Source of the DNA: Agapetus fuscipes | Taxonomy: Eukaryota; Arthropoda; Insecta; Trichoptera; Glossosomatidae | NCBI GenBank assembly: GCA_951799405.1 | Contig: OX637344.1 | Coordinates: 6,634,001 to 6,698,000 of the forward strand | Length of the DNA: 64,000 nucleotides | Direction: 5' to 3' | In this document: in pieces, positions 12,701-22,386 of the stretch | Layout of the letters: the number at the start of each line of letters is the position of its first letter | Position numbering within the stretch: position 1 is the first letter of the stretch | The notes under the pieces: model-generated | Told to the model about the DNA's origin: nothing | Seen by the model: the letters and a program-made list of their open reading frames with translations, nothing else | Databases searched by the model: none | Made by a program: the position numbers and the translations under genes

Positions 12701-15700
12701 AATGGTTTATTGATTAACCTCCCGATTGCCGAAACGCGGATTCGCGCTCATAGTAGTATTGCAATTTTTTTTGTTGCTTTTCTTTAGTTTTTACGCAGTA
12801 ATGAAATCGAAAATCGTATAAAATACTGCTATTGGGTAAAACTACTCTCCAAGTAACTCAAAGCACTAATTTTCGTAAGTGAATATGAAAAAAAAAAAAT
12901 TGTAGTTGACTTTGTAAACTGACGAGTTAAAAGACAAAATTTTCAAGTTAAAAGTGATGACATCAAGTTTCATCAAGATCATCTTTATCATTTCACTTTC
13001 ACACTAAAGAAACCCATCGCAGACATGGGTGAGACGTCCGGAAGCTCCAGCTCCCACAGACCATGGCAACAGATCCCGGCAAACATCTCTCCAGCATATG
13101 ACAACATTATAAATGTGAGATTCCCTGCACCTGCGCCCTTATAATTAACCTTACTCCCGTAATAGCTCCGCCCCGAAGAACATCATTGAATGCGCTCAAG
13201 AAAGTAAAACTCAAGTGAAGGAAAGGACAATGTTTTTTTTTTTTAATTTTCATTCTATTCATTGATTATTTTATGCTGCAGGTGGTCCATCTGCAGTGGA
13301 ATGTGTGGAGTGCCATCTTCTGTGCTCGGTGTACCAATAGTTTGTTTCTCACACAAGAGAAAACACCTGTTGGACATCGCCCTTGGAGCGCTGTGGGAGA
13401 GTAAGTCTATTTAAATATCTGAAGCACTTTGGAATTCACCCGTTACTTTCTCTCTCCAATGTCGCCACAGCTCAAATCAAGCCTTGCCGCTCAAATACTG
13501 AGTCTCCAACTCCTACTGTCCCCTGCAGCTTTTATTCGCATGAAGAAGCTGGGTGGCATCTCTCACTCAATCCTCCCGCTTTTTTCTTTATAATGCACTT
13601 TTTTATGTAGGAACTATTATTTTCTCAAAAAATGGATTATGTTCACAGAATATGTACAAGGAATTAGGAATGTTTTCATCCACTTCCCCTTTCCTATAAT
13701 CCAATCTTATCGTAGTCTGGTTGATAGCTTAGTTGATAGAATACTTGCGTTCCGTATCAGAGGGCTAGGGTTCGATCCCCGTCACTTCACAGGTACTTCC
13801 CGCACTTCTCCGAACATCGTCGCACCAACGCAACTGTGGGCGCCCAACTCCACGCTTTGCCGTCCTTGGGCACCAGCACAGCAGTCGCCTTGTCCACTTT
13901 TCATCTGGATCGCGAGCGACATGTCCCGCTCATCGCCACTTGAGGGTTGCGGCCATCTTGATGACATCGGAAACCTTTGTCCTGACTCTTATGTCCTCAT
14001 TTCTGAGTCTGTCCCGCAAACTGACACCCAACATGGCTCTCTCCATTGCTCTCTGTGTGACTCTTAGCTTGTGGGCACTTTTTTGTGACATTGTGACTGT
14101 CTCAATACCATAAGTGAACACTGGCAGGACACAGACATTGAATACTTTCCTTTTTAAGTTGATGGGTATTTTCGGATTTTTCAAAATGTGACCAAGATTT
14201 TTTAATGCTGTCCAGCTTAGTCCGACTCTTCTATTCAGGTCTGCTGTCTGGTTATCTCGCCCAAGCTGTATTTTGTGACCCAAATAAATGTACTCATTGA
14301 CAGATTCAATGCTGGCATTGTCCAGTACAATTTGTGCTGGTTGTGACGTCATCAACTTGGTTTTAGTGAGGTTCATTTTTAGGCCAACTTTTTTAGATGC
14401 TTCGTTCAACTCCTTTAGCATTTCCGTCAGTTGTGTAGGGTCGTTACTGATGACAATAATATCGTCTGCGAAACGTAGGTGATTAAGGTGAGTGCCATCT
14501 ATGATTATGCCTTTGGAGTCCCATGGTAGATGTTTTAAGGCATATTCCAACGCCAAAGTAAATAGTTTTGGAGAAATTGGATCTCCTTGTCTCACGCTAC
14601 GCTTTACTGGTATCAGGTTAGTCTTCCAATCGTCATTCAGAGTCACATGCAATGATAAAATAGAAAATAAAAATACAGGCAAGGCTTAGTCAGCCTTCAC
14701 AAGAAATGAGAAACTCCACTTGAAGAGAAGTGGTTGGCGTAAGAGCGGGCCCCTTGCTTGAATGAATGAAACTGTTATCTGTAAACTATGAAAGCCCAAA
14801 CCTTCCTTGTAATGAATGTCTGTTCTACAGGTGTGGTTCATACGAGTGAGCAGGTGCGCTCCTTTGTGGCCGGCCTGTTTAGCTACCTGATACAGCACGC
14901 TTCTCTCACGGACGCCATCTTGAATGCCCGCGTCATCCCAGCAGTGGTGACATTAGTCAGTGACTCAACTGTGTAAGAAAATACTTAAACATTGTAAAAT
15001 CATTTGTGATGTGTCTTGGATGGTGCTCCCTCTTGTGTCAGATCACTTGGACGATCCAGGATACGAGGGGCAGACAATGTCGAAGCCAACGCAGAAGTCC
15101 TAGGAGTAAGGGGGCCATGGAGAGAAGCAGCACAAGACAGAGTCCTAGAGGATTGTGGTGCAATTGAACCAGAGAAAGTAAAAATAAAGTATAATAATTA
15201 AAATTTATCTAAGTATAATCAGTTAATATAAAAGTTGTAAATATATATTGACATTTAAGGCTACAAAGAAACAAAACTCCCATGAACATAAACCTTGCAA
15301 CTCCTGCCCCCCTTGTCATGGGCAAAAGTGTTCTTATCTAAGTAGGGCGCCTGCATTGGATTGGTCTCATAATTAATTAGAATGTACAACGCCAACCCAA
15401 TTAAGACTATCACGACAAGGCTGAAGGAGACCAGCAAGGACAAAAATGTGATGGTTGGTCGGTGTCAACGCAGATGCAGCGAAGGTGAACATAGGTGGCT
15501 GCATAGGAGAGGTGATGGGCATGCAAGAGTAGAGGAGAATCCTGTATTCAGTGAAGGCCCACCCAGAGCCTGAAGTCTTCATGGGCGTCGTTAGATCTTA
15601 CCTCATGTAATAGAAGATAGACATAAAACATGAAGGTGTGAACAGCTGCTCACTGTACCATGCAAAATGTACATATCAGCTGTTTATTGTATGTTTTATA

Positions 15701-18456
15701 ACATTCTATCTTCAAATAGATGTAAAATCTACTGACGCTTGTTGAGACAGGCCCAGGGCTGTGATGATGATCTTTGCAACTTAGATTATAGAGATAGATG
15801 ATATTTGATTGCAGGTTAGTGAAGTGCAGTGCCATGGTGGCGCTGGGGGCTTCCGTGTCCCGCAATGACCTTCCCGCCTCCGCCCGCGACAAGTGCTGGC
15901 TCACCCTGGAAGGGCTGGCGAGGGAGGAGAGGGCAGGAGAGGGGCAGGGAGAGGGAGGTGGACTGGGGCACAGGGGCGCCGCCTGCCTGGCGCACACACT
16001 CGCCTTGCTAATGCAGCACGGGGCGCAGCATAACAAAGGTTTAAAATGCATACAAGTGTTATGTCAGCTTATTTTTATTTATTGAAATTTGTGAAGATGA
16101 ATGAAATGAAGAACTTTCAAACAAAATGGTTGTTTACGTAATTATAATTAACTCTCTCTTAACCTAAAACAAATCTCTGCTAAAAAAAGTTCATTATCAA
16201 TCGTTGTGCAGAAAGGGGGCCTCCTGAAGCCTTGACTACGTCGTCAGCGAAACTCTCAAAGATTTGTGAAGGAGAATACAATTCGCCAACCTATTTTGCC
16301 TGGCCAGGAACAGGTATTAATATCATCACTTTATAATTCATTAATTTATATTTTAATGAATTATTAATTATGCAATGATATCTGTTGAACCAGGCTAAAA
16401 GTTATGGTCAAGAGGCCAGGCAGGAATCAAACCAAGGTTTTTCTTTTTATAATATGCTAGGCAAGATTAGCATCCCCTCGGCCGTAACACTGGCATTATT
16501 GATGGATGGTGCATACAGAATTCATTCTCTACTCTCATTGCATCAGTCACTATTTTCATTTTCTAGTTCTCCCCAATCTGACGATGCTCTGTTACTCTCC
16601 CATATTCTCGTCCACGAATGTGTCGGCCATCAATGAACTCCTGAAGGAATTACTCCCGGCTCTGCAGCTGGGAACTCAGGGAGACTGCTCGGAGCATTTC
16701 ATTCAAAATGTGCTGCTCCCCGCTTTGAGGTAAGCTCTTCACAATTTGCCATACTTTCTCTCTCTTCAATTGTACTTTTGTCCAGATAGAGCCTTTGTGT
16801 ACTTAGTCCTTGGTCCGGTGATAGCCAGTTGGTAGAATGCTTCCATTCCATGCTGAGAGTTACGGCCATCACACACTAAATGCACTCTGCCATCATTCTG
16901 GCACTTTTGTCTGTGTTTTTTTCTATCCGGCGCCGGATCTGATTTTAGTAGTACATGGAGACGTATGAAAGCTTGCACACAGTCCTGTGATCCTGTAATC
17001 CATAGACAATCCGGGCAGAATGGGAACCCTAGGGTTTTATTCCCACCAAGGGTGTCAGATACGATTTCTTGTTACGATCATTATTTCAAACTCAAAATAA
17101 AATACCAACAAGATTTAATCAGCCTTCAAAAGAAACAAGGACCAGTCCCGCAGGAGCTGGGTAACCTTCACTTCAATTTAAGTGGTTGGCGCAAAGCTGG
17201 CCCCCTTACATGTAATAATTAATAGATTCCACATAGCACATGCGACTCCTTCGAGAGAGAGAATGTGGTAAGAAGTTGCCTTATATCTGTAGATTAGTTG
17301 TGTTGCATGTTCAGTAGCATATGAGGAGTTGCTTTAGGAAACTGACTTCAGGAGCTTAGAAACTAGGAGCAACGGGACCCTTATATGCTCTGTCATAAGG
17401 TCATCAACGGGTTAAAAAGACAGTCCCACCCTGTTGGAAGGTTTCAGGTTGAGTGTTAAACTCATTAACAAATCAAAGATTGACATATTTCAATATAATT
17501 TAGACACCTTTAAATCCATGGTGATAGAGTTCCTCCCAGCTTGTTGATGGCTGAGAGGGGGGCACTGTAATTGGGGTAACCTATTGTGCACCATGAAAAA
17601 GAGATATATATATATATAAAGGGATCTTATTTGATTTGGTTGGTGATTATTTAATTTTTTTTCTCAAAATCAAACTTCCTCGTGTTGCTCTGAAACCAAA
17701 GTTTTTATTTGTTTAAAATACCACTTTACATAAAATAAACTAAAAACAAATAAGCTCTTACAAATCAATTATAAACAAAATTACCTGAAACCAAAGAAAC
17801 TACAATTAAGTTAATTTTGTTACTATTTTATAAATAAATGAAATTAAAAATTTAACTCTGATAACAATTTTAACACTCCAAAAACAAAACATCATGGCCG
17901 TCCTTCAACATGGCCGACGTCCACCCAATCACACGAGAATACAGCTTGCTCCAATCAACGCCCTGCGCGACAAATTAAAAAATGTATCATAATATTCATA
18001 ATATCTTTACATATATATATAAATATGTTGCATACTCCTATCCTTAGTAGCGGCCTTCCGATTTGCCACCAGGAGAAGCTATGTTGTATCTCTTCTCATT
18101 TCAGCCTTTTCATCAAAACCTTAAAAAACCCAGCTAAGTGAGATCACACTTCTTCCCCAGTTCTTTTTTGTCGAGTCTATTAACATATATTGTTTCCTAG
18201 GAATCTGGAGCATTTGGATAGTCTGGTCAAATCAGAATACAAGTCGGCCATCGAAGCGTTGATACACAAAGTCACGACCAGCTCATCCAACAAAGAGAAC
18301 CACGGAGTTTCTAGCGCATCGAGCACCACCTCCTCTCCCATGTCCTCCCTGCCAGGCCTGCTCACGAGCCCCGAGTCTGTGGGCAGGAGAGTCACACAGA
18401 TGTTCCACTCAAAGCCAGCCATGAACCTCCAAAATATATTCAAGAAGAAGACGTAA
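769..18456 (+). CDS. RELCH: RELCH homologue (LisH, coiled-coil and HEAT-repeat protein, KIAA1468 family)
   Basis: Seventeen coding exons: 769-994, 1718-1873, 4555-4718, 5517-5729, 6128-6444, 6905-7159, 7242-7392, 8052-8214, 9003-9154, 10118-10358, 11274-11640, 12309-12599, 13282-13400, 14831-14972, 15815-16038, 16567-16729 and 18201-18456. All phases join without a stop, giving 1199 residues, close to the roughly 1200 of the vertebrate protein. A LisH motif lies at about residues 18-50 (TYSDVAAKLLQDN) and a second at about 150-180 (RALNFLVNEYL). Coiled coils lie at about 103-127 (VLEFELRKARE) and 254-288. The conserved WDDVGLNIP segment follows, then HEAT-like helices from about residue 440, including IVPNVLLVKRDE and VVHTSEQVR. 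In vertebrates the family binds Rab11 and OSBP on recycling endosomes and promotes cholesterol transfer to the trans-Golgi; that role is known for the family and inferred here. The GTG at 730 in the same frame was rejected in favour of the ATG at 769. Exon 9 has a competing in-frame acceptor at 8931. The exon 15 donor (GTTTAA) is weak. The stop codon overlaps a donor-like GTAAGT. Confidence 0.95.
1385..1580 (+). repeat. fragments of dispersed repeats in RELCH intron 1
   Basis: Positions 1385-1465 resemble the 3' tail of family A (ATCTGTGCAACTTAAATTATAGATT). Positions 1475-1580 resemble a second dispersed repeat seen again near 26862, 51369 and, inverted, 21970. Both are short and decayed. A run of G residues lies at about 1111-1124. 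Confidence 0.45.
2497..2595 (+). repeat. family A retrotransposon tail fragment
   Basis: The stretch carries the family A 3' end order: tttgtaagc, aacttacatgtgtc, atatgaatttgaaatg, atatctttgcaactt, then an ATAGATTATT tail. Only the last ~95 bases of the family are present. Confidence 0.55.
2751..3832. mobile_element. hAT-like non-autonomous DNA element with perfect 8-bp target duplication
   Basis: The left end TAGGGACTGGAAAA is mirrored by TTTTCCAGTCCCTA at the right end. Flanking both ends is the perfect 8-bp direct repeat CTCATAAC (2743-2750 and 3833-3840), the target duplication size of hAT transposons. The subterminal regions hold many copies of the word ACGCGAA or its partners (CGCGAATTTCCC). 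No transposase remains. A SINE sits inside it at about 2984-3245. Confidence 0.85.
2984..3245 (+). mobile_element. tRNA-headed SINE (SINE3), nested inside the hAT-like element
   Basis: The head contains a tRNA-like box B (GGTTCGATCCC, about 3040-3050) preceded by GCCGAGGGGCAAG. The tail reads CCTGTTTCTGGCCAGGCAGA and TTGGTGAATTGCATTCC, then CACAAATCTAT. The same head and tail, inverted, recur at 16258-16492. Tails alone recur near 38160 and, inverted, near 57405. Three independent recurrences support a dispersed family. Confidence 0.7.
4207..4385 (-). pseudogene. decayed L2/CR1-like reverse transcriptase fragment
   Basis: The minus strand encodes a stretch resembling [20 protein letters not shown] of the better copy at 47820-48887: QFNCFQTVLNSAARLISGIS, then a short hydrophobic run. 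The frame is lost soon after. It abuts the + strand relic ending near 4206, so two unrelated fragments meet here. Confidence 0.55.
5933..6045 (-). repeat. family A tail fragment, inverted
   Basis: On the + strand the order is TATAATCTAAGCTGCAAAGA, CATTTAAGGCTCATATTAAA, TGCATGCCCACAGACAAGC, the reverse complement of the family A tail. About 110 bases remain, in RELCH intron 4. Confidence 0.6.
6668..6866 (+). repeat. SINE1 body fragment next to a family A fragment
   Basis: Positions 6668-6735 match the SINE1 body (GGGTGTCAGAAATGATTTCCC). Positions 6771-6866 match the start of the family A 3' conserved block (ACTTATAGGTTGGTATGAGA, then AATGGTTCACTTTGCCAATG) and stop abruptly before RELCH exon 6. 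Confidence 0.6.
7645..7970 (+). mobile_element. tRNA-headed SINE (SINE2)
   Basis: The element begins with a tRNA-like head: box A-like TAGTCCAGTGG and box B GATTCGAATCC, then CCGGCGGAGCAC. The body is GCTCTTCGCTGGGTTGAAAA, AGACCGGTCATC, GCTACTGGGTCTTGCTTGAG and GAGGGCTCTTGAGGTGTGAT, and the tail ends in a T run. Inverted copies lie at 60087-60377 and 60378-60532, and a body fragment lies near 22045-22130. It is in RELCH intron 7. Confidence 0.75.
8303..8448 (+). repeat. CTGAAGA/GAAAC fold-back repeat, decayed copy
   Basis: The copy shows the order CACAGTTTCATCA, CTGAAGA, GCCCA, CATGGGT, CAAATGTCCGGAAGCTCCAG and TAGACCACGGCAACAGATCT. The box that reads GAAAC elsewhere is CAAAT here, so a hammerhead-like core would be broken. 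Better copies are at 23106-23305 and 56325-56515. Confidence 0.65.
8553..8862 (-). mobile_element. tRNA-headed SINE (SINE1), near full length, inverted
   Basis: Read on the minus strand it starts with a tRNA-like head (CTCAGTTGGTAGAGTGCTTG; box B-like region GGTTTGAATTT, two bases off consensus). The body follows (GGTGTCAGAAATGAG, AAACCTTGCCGG inverted, CGGGAGCTGGGAAA) and it ends at AACTTCTTGCCGCG seen on the + strand. It lies in RELCH intron 8, about 70 bases before a competing splice acceptor for exon 9. Confidence 0.75.
9213..9725 (-). pseudogene. L2/CR1-like reverse transcriptase C-terminus, decayed copy
   Basis: The minus strand is a degenerate copy of the C-terminal third and 3' UTR of the element at 47757-48890. 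Shared words on the + strand include CACACTCACCTCAACGGGGG, AAACATGTCTGCCAGATATG and GAATTTGGACATCCCGAA. Frameshifts and stops interrupt every frame. It is in RELCH intron 9. Confidence 0.7.
9840..10085 (+). pseudogene. non-LTR C-terminal fragment, ACAGTT-tailed family (family B)
   Basis: The + strand reads KGKGRPRKV, then an in-frame stop (TGA), [11 protein letters not shown] and [10 protein letters not shown], matching the end of the better copy at 46690-47199. The fragment ends with CCACACCTAGTGGTATGGCA and the family tail ACAGTTACAGTT. It lies directly before RELCH exon 10. Confidence 0.65.
10782..10999 (-). repeat. family A 3' end, inverted
   Basis: On the + strand: AATCTATCTATAATATAAGT, ACATTTAAGATTCATATTAA, CCCACAAGCAGACATG, CCCTGAAACAGGG, GTGAACCATTTTTTTACAGT and GGGTGGTCAGCCTCATAC. 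This is the whole conserved 3' block, in RELCH intron 10. A further 55-base direct-orientation start of the block lies at 11150-11205. Confidence 0.7.
11836..12030 (-). mobile_element. SINE1, 3' half, inverted
   Basis: The + strand reads CAACTAAGCTACACATACAG, CTTGCCTGCGTTATCCCTGA, GTCGCATGTGGCGA, AACCACTTCAGTTGAAGTAG and AAACCTTGCCAGT, the inverted SINE1 3' half. The tRNA head is missing. Confidence 0.65.
12961..13105 (+). repeat. CTGAAGA/GAAAC fold-back repeat, copy with altered stem
   Basis: The boxes read CTAAAGA and GAGAC, both one base off. The stem between them is ACCCAT/ATGGGT instead of GCCCAT/ATGGGC in the 23-kb copy, so both strands changed together. It is followed by GTCCGGAAGCTCCAGCTCCC and AGACCATGGCAACAGATCCC. 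It lies in RELCH intron 12. Confidence 0.65.
13715..13790 (+). repeat. tRNA-like SINE head fused to an antisense RTE fragment
   Basis: The sequence GATAGCTTAGTTGATAGAAT gives a box A-like motif and AGGGTTCGATCCCCG gives box B, spaced as in a tRNA. No SINE1 body follows. Instead the sequence runs straight into the antisense 3' coding end of the RTE-like fragment at 13755-14682. Confidence 0.5.
13755..14682 (-). pseudogene. RTE/BovB-like reverse transcriptase, 5'-truncated and interrupted
   Basis: The minus strand encodes the palm and thumb of a non-LTR reverse transcriptase. VRQGDPISPKLF lies near the start, then the catalytic LRFADDIIVIS, GLKMNLTKTKLM, YIYLGHKIQ and a C-terminal RDRLRNEDIRVRTKV. 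The VRQGD.ISPKLF form is typical of the RTE/BovB clade. An in-frame TGA at about 13930 replaces a Trp codon of the usual KWRWAGHVAR segment, after which the same frame continues through GRPQLRWCDDV to about 13755. The endonuclease and fingers are absent. It is inserted antisense in RELCH intron 13. Confidence 0.8.
14660..14770 (+). repeat. SINE1 body fragment
   Basis: Shared words are AGGCTTAGTCAGCCTTCACA, AGAAATGAGAAACTCC and AAGTGGTTGGCGTAAG. It abuts the 5' end of the antisense RTE fragment and precedes RELCH exon 14. Confidence 0.55.
15030..15345. repeat. retrotransposon C-terminal scrap (+) and family A fragment (-)
   Basis: Positions 15040-15175 (+) encode GADNVEANAEVLGVRGPWRE and AQDRVLEDCG. 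A minus-strand relative lies at 20110-20245 (EVLGVRGPWRKAVQDRV). Positions 15230-15345 are a rearranged inverted piece of family A (CATTTAAGGCT, CATGAACATAAACCTTGCAA). Both are in RELCH intron 14. Confidence 0.5.
16258..16492 (-). mobile_element. SINE3, inverted copy
   Basis: On the + strand the tail appears first (AGATTTGTGAAGGAGAATAC, CGCCAACCTATTTTGCCTGG, GAACAGGTATTAATATCATC) and the tRNA-like head last (GGCCAGGCAGGAATCAAACC, CCCTCGGCCGTAAC). It matches the element nested at 2984-3245 and ends just before RELCH exon 16. Confidence 0.65.
16807..17297 (+). mobile_element. SINE1 copy split by about 150 bases
   Basis: The tRNA-like head is at about 16814-16862 (GATAGCCAGTTGGTAGAATG, CTTCCATTCCATGC). 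The SINE1 body resumes at about 17047 (AAGGGTGTCAGATACG, AAGTGGTTGGCGCAAAG, AGAAGTTGCC) and ends near 17297. The intervening stretch is not otherwise recognised. It is in RELCH intron 16. Confidence 0.6.
17590..18200. other. rest of RELCH intron 16, no gene seen
   Basis: AT-rich sequence with a short (TA)n run at about 17607-17618 and (ATAT)n near 18010. No repeat family or coding segment was identified. Confidence 0.4.
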
Positions 18457-19590
18457 GTACCAGGAAAACACTACACGGAGGACAATGGATATAAACATTA
18501 TGAGTCAAAATTTGAGAAAGGTATTCCGACCCCTTCCATACATTTTTCTATTAATGTGATCGAAGAGATTTTACGTAATGTTGTGTACTCGAGGTAATGT
18601 TTTTGCAGATACCGTACTTCAGATAGAAGTGATCCATTCATTTCTCAAAAGCAAAGACCACATTTGCTTTCACAGAGTGGTAAATTGATGATAAAAAGTC
18701 TACTTTTAAACGCTTTGTTAGATCTATAAAGATATATTTTATGAAGATATGATATTTGAAGCAATCAATATTTTATTATGACTCATTTTCAAACGGAAAC
18801 ATTTTCATTTCAGTTTGGAAATGCTAAAATTCTATTAGGGTATGCAATATTTATTGAACCTTGTTTTTAATTCTACTTACTTAATTTACTAACATTTCTT
18901 GTGTTATTAATATTGTAAATTTTATTAAAATAATGAAATCTGCACATTGAAGAATTCCTAAAATTGGATTCCAGATAATCAGGGATTACAGATTACAGCA
19001 TTGTAAAATATACTTACAGTGACATCCAATGACAAATGTGATAAATACACTACGTAGCGCTTCAGCATTGAATCCATCTTTATGATATTGTATTGAAGTA
19101 TAACTGTATGTTAAGTCTCTAATTTAATATTTCATTTTGCATGGATGGCACTGTCAGAAAATATTGATGATAAGATTCAGAATTTAGGATTCATTCGCCA
19201 AGTCACATTACATTTTTCTCCAATTTAAATGTGCGGACTCCATCATGAAATGTCTCAAAATGTCAAATTCTACTTTTTTTAACAAAAATTATAATATGAA
19301 GCATTATATGATGTGCCCTATAGCCCATTTAAAACAAAATGTAATTTTCCGAGTTAAAAAATTCAAATTTAATTATACCTATTTAATGAAAATTTGTTAT
19401 TTTTACAGTTTCAACAAGTTTTAATGTCTTAAACATAGTGCAAAATTTACATTTGTTTTCTTTGCACTCCATAGTACAAACTGATCAATATTAATTATAA
19501 ATAACATTAAAGCGGTACACAGATCATAATGAATGTGGTTGAAAATGGAACTTCTAGCGCCATCTTGACAGCTATTAACTGTGAAGTTAG
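18457..19590. other. RELCH 3' flank, AT-rich, no gene seen
   Basis: The stretch follows the RELCH stop codon and presumably contains its 3' UTR. Several AATAAA-like words occur downstream, so no single polyadenylation site could be chosen. No open frame of note and no recognised repeat. Confidence 0.4.
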
Positions 19591-19599
19591 GTATAGGAT

Positions 19600-19925
19600 A
19601 TACAGAGTGAATCTTGTAATGAATGTAAAAGAAGGAAATGTTGGATATGAATGAACTAAGAAAAGTATGTCAGGATAGTAATAAACGGATGAGACTCTGC
19701 AGAGGTTCTGACCACCCCTAGTGGAACGGCAATGCGGTAGCCGGTACAGTTACCTACAGTACAGTAGCTATGTGTTTTTGTTCTCGATTCTTATTTCTAT
19801 CTTATACTTGCACTTGTATCCAGCTGCCATTTAACTAGGGGTGGCTAGTACCTCTTCAGATGTGTCTCCACTTTGTACAATCCGTTCATACTTATTTCAT
19901 CTCCTTGACATTCATCAGCTAAAGT
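19600..19925. repeat. two family B fragments in opposite orientation
   Basis: Positions 19625-19770 (+) match the family B end: AGACTCTGCAGAGGTTCTGA, CCACCCCTAGTGGAACGGCA and CAGTTACCTACAGTACAGTA. Positions 19800-19925 match the same region inverted (ACTTGCACTTGTATCCAGCT, AACTAGGGGTGGCTAGTACC, CTCCTTGACATTCATCA). The two are nearly adjacent with their 3' tails facing each other. Confidence 0.55.
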
Positions 19926-20109
19926 TACAAAAAGTGGTGTCAGGGAGTTGTGTTATAAATTAATGTGTATTTCTTGCGCCCTTGCTCAAATGTCAGTCAC
20001 ATTCATTGTGATCCGTGCACCAATATATTTTATAGATATCACCTTGCGATACAATGATTATTTTATTTGTTAGGACTCTCAAAAACTACAGACAGTTTGA
20101 AGATGCATT

Positions 20110-20245
20110 GTTGAAGTACTTTTATTTATTTACTTAATTTCTCCGGCTCACAAGCCTTGAACCTTCAGGGCCTCCTGCACCACAATCCTCTAGGACTCTG
20201 TCTTGTACCGCTTTCCTCCATGGTCCCCTTACTCCTAGAACTTCG
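20110..20245 (-). pseudogene. retrotransposon C-terminal scrap
   Basis: The minus strand encodes EVLGVRGPWRKAVQDRVLED, the same protein end as the + strand scrap at 15040-15175. Only about 40 codons remain. Confidence 0.5.
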
Positions 20246-20384
20246 GCCGAAAAAAACATTGTTGTCGGAATTAGTTCAAATATATCATGGACGGTAATAA
20301 GAAAAATACTGAGGCAGACCGTTGACACAATATGAATTCACTCTACTTACCAAAATACAATCGAGTTGTACTTCTTTGCATCTA

Positions 20385-20632
20385 TCTATAATCTATAATC
20401 TAAGCTGCAAAGATATGTTAACATTTAAGGCGCATATTAAATGCATGCCCACAGACAGGCACATGTAGGTTCGCGCCTACACATTCTGCGTGTGTGCATA
20501 CAAATAAACAAAACCTCACATGAACATAAACCTTGCAACTCCTGCCGCCGTTCCCTGAACCGGGGTGGCATTGGCAAAAGTGAACCGATTTTTACAGCAC
20601 GGATGGTCAACCTCATACCAACCTGCATGTTT
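20385..20632 (-). repeat. family A 3' end, inverted
   Basis: On the + strand: ATCTATAATCTATAATCTAA, ATGCCCACAGACAGGCACAT, GAACATAAACCTTGCAACTC, TTCCCTGAACCGGGGTGGCA and ATGGTCAACCTCATACCAAC. Complete conserved block with the TATAATC-type tail. Confidence 0.75.
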
Positions 20633-20939
20633 GAAATTTTGTTATCTTGTTATTGGTTGCTAAGGACCATGCTCCCATACAAGAGTGATGTTTACTTCTT
20701 CATTCAAATGAGTGCTGAATCCATGGCATAACCTGTCATGCAAACTTACAAGTTGATTGCCTTATTGTTTGATATAAAGTCTGCAGTTTTTGGTGGCCCT
20801 TAGTGTTAGATACCCGTCCACATTTTAGTTATAAAACGTAGCTCTCTCCGTTATTTTATTAATTAATTATGTCCTCTGTTTTATTTCACTTTTAAATAAT
20901 ATTGTTACAATTTTAATTATAAAACTACCATTATTTGTA

Positions 20940-21190
20940 AGTCTATCTAATCTAATAATCTAAGTTGCAAAGATATAATGACATTTAAGGTTCATATTTA
21001 GTGCACAGCAGACAGGCGTAAGTTTGCTCTTACGCATGCTGTGTACTTACAGAATTATACCTGAATCTCAAATGAACATAAACCCTGCAACTCTAGCTGA
21101 ATTTCACTGCAATGGGGTGACATTAGCAAAAGTTACTAATATTTTACAGAATGGGTGGTCAGCCTGATACCAATCTTTAAGTTGAGAAAA
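20940..21190 (-). repeat. family A 3' end, inverted, older copy
   Basis: AATAATCTAAGTTGCAAAGA, CATTTAAGGTTCATATTTAG, ATGAACATAAACCCTGCAAC, GGGTGACATTAGCAAAAGTT and GGGTGGTCAGCCTGATACCA follow the family order with more mismatches than other copies. Confidence 0.7.
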
Positions 21191-21199
21191 AAATCAGGA

Positions 21200-22386
21200 T
21201 CATGTATGATTTTTTTTCTGAACCTCTGTTTGAGTTTTTTTTTCAGGACACTTAATTTTCACACTTTATTTGAATAAATGGCTGACAATGTGTATTTAAA
21301 ATAAAACCTGTTGACATGAATAATATTTTGTAATTTATATTTTATCAATTTGGATGTAAAACATTCCTATATTTATTTTCCATTTCATAATGTTAACATT
21401 TGTTGTGAATTATTTTAGATACCAATATTTTTTATGATGATAATAAATAATCTTATCTTATTTTGTAAAAATATAGTTGTGAATTTCTTCCAAAAGACAT
21501 TTTGTGTGCATGCATTGAGATTTTTTACAATTATTTTATGTTGGTTATTGAGTATTATTTTTTATTGATTAACACAATTAAAAAACAAATAAAACTTGAA
21601 TTAAAAAAAGTTACAATACCATTTTTATTTTCTTTTACATATTATCTTTAAATTATTGCTGCATGTGTAATTAAAAAAAAATATATACCATCAAAAAATT
21701 TCATGGAACATTCAGCTGTGCTACTCCATTGTATTTTTTTTCTTTACTTATTAATAATACAAAAAATTATACAAGAGGTAAAACACCAAGTGAAACTAAG
21801 AGGGAAATCCACAAAAAATTGAAAAATGAATAATAACAAATAATATATAGGGAGGTATATCAAGGAAGAGTTAGGTTGTGTAAGGGGGAATGAACTTCAA
21901 CTGAACATGGTGAAAATCCAAATTCACATTGCCGTATTGTAAAATGTCATTTTTGATAGTTCAATTTTTTTTTTAAGAAATATGTGGGAGACTCCCTAGA
22001 TATCAAAGACTCTAGGGGTCTATGACACTTGTTGCAGTGCTGCAGAGGTGTAGTTTACGAGCTTGGTCATCGCTACAAAGTGCCGATACTCAAGCAAGAC
22101 CCAGTTGCTGTGAGGCTGGATGGACCTTAAAGGTGAATTGCTAAAATTTTAAAAGTATTTTGTTGAAGAAAAACAAAATGAAACCCATTGATTTTATGAG
22201 TTTGAAGACCCTGAATTTATAACAGCGCCCTGCTTTAGCTGTCATCTAAATTCAGTTTAAGCCGTGTACATCTGTGCATAATATTGTTTTGGAATTATGA
22301 CCCTCTGTACAGTCTTAAGTCCAGCCAGGTGGCATCAAATATATTCCCCAGATTTCAAATATTCCACAAGTTGTTGTTTAAATAGA
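21200..22386. other. intergenic stretch between RELCH and the oxidase gene
   Basis: Very AT-rich. It contains a fragment of a dispersed repeat at 21890-21965 (ATGGTGAAAATCCAAATTCA) and inverted fragments of the 26862/51369-type repeat and SINE2 body at 21970-22135 (AGGGGTCTATGACACTTGTT, CTCAAGCAAGACCCAGTTGC). A further stretch at 22140-22280 recurs near 54500 and 57830. No gene is visible. Confidence 0.45.
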
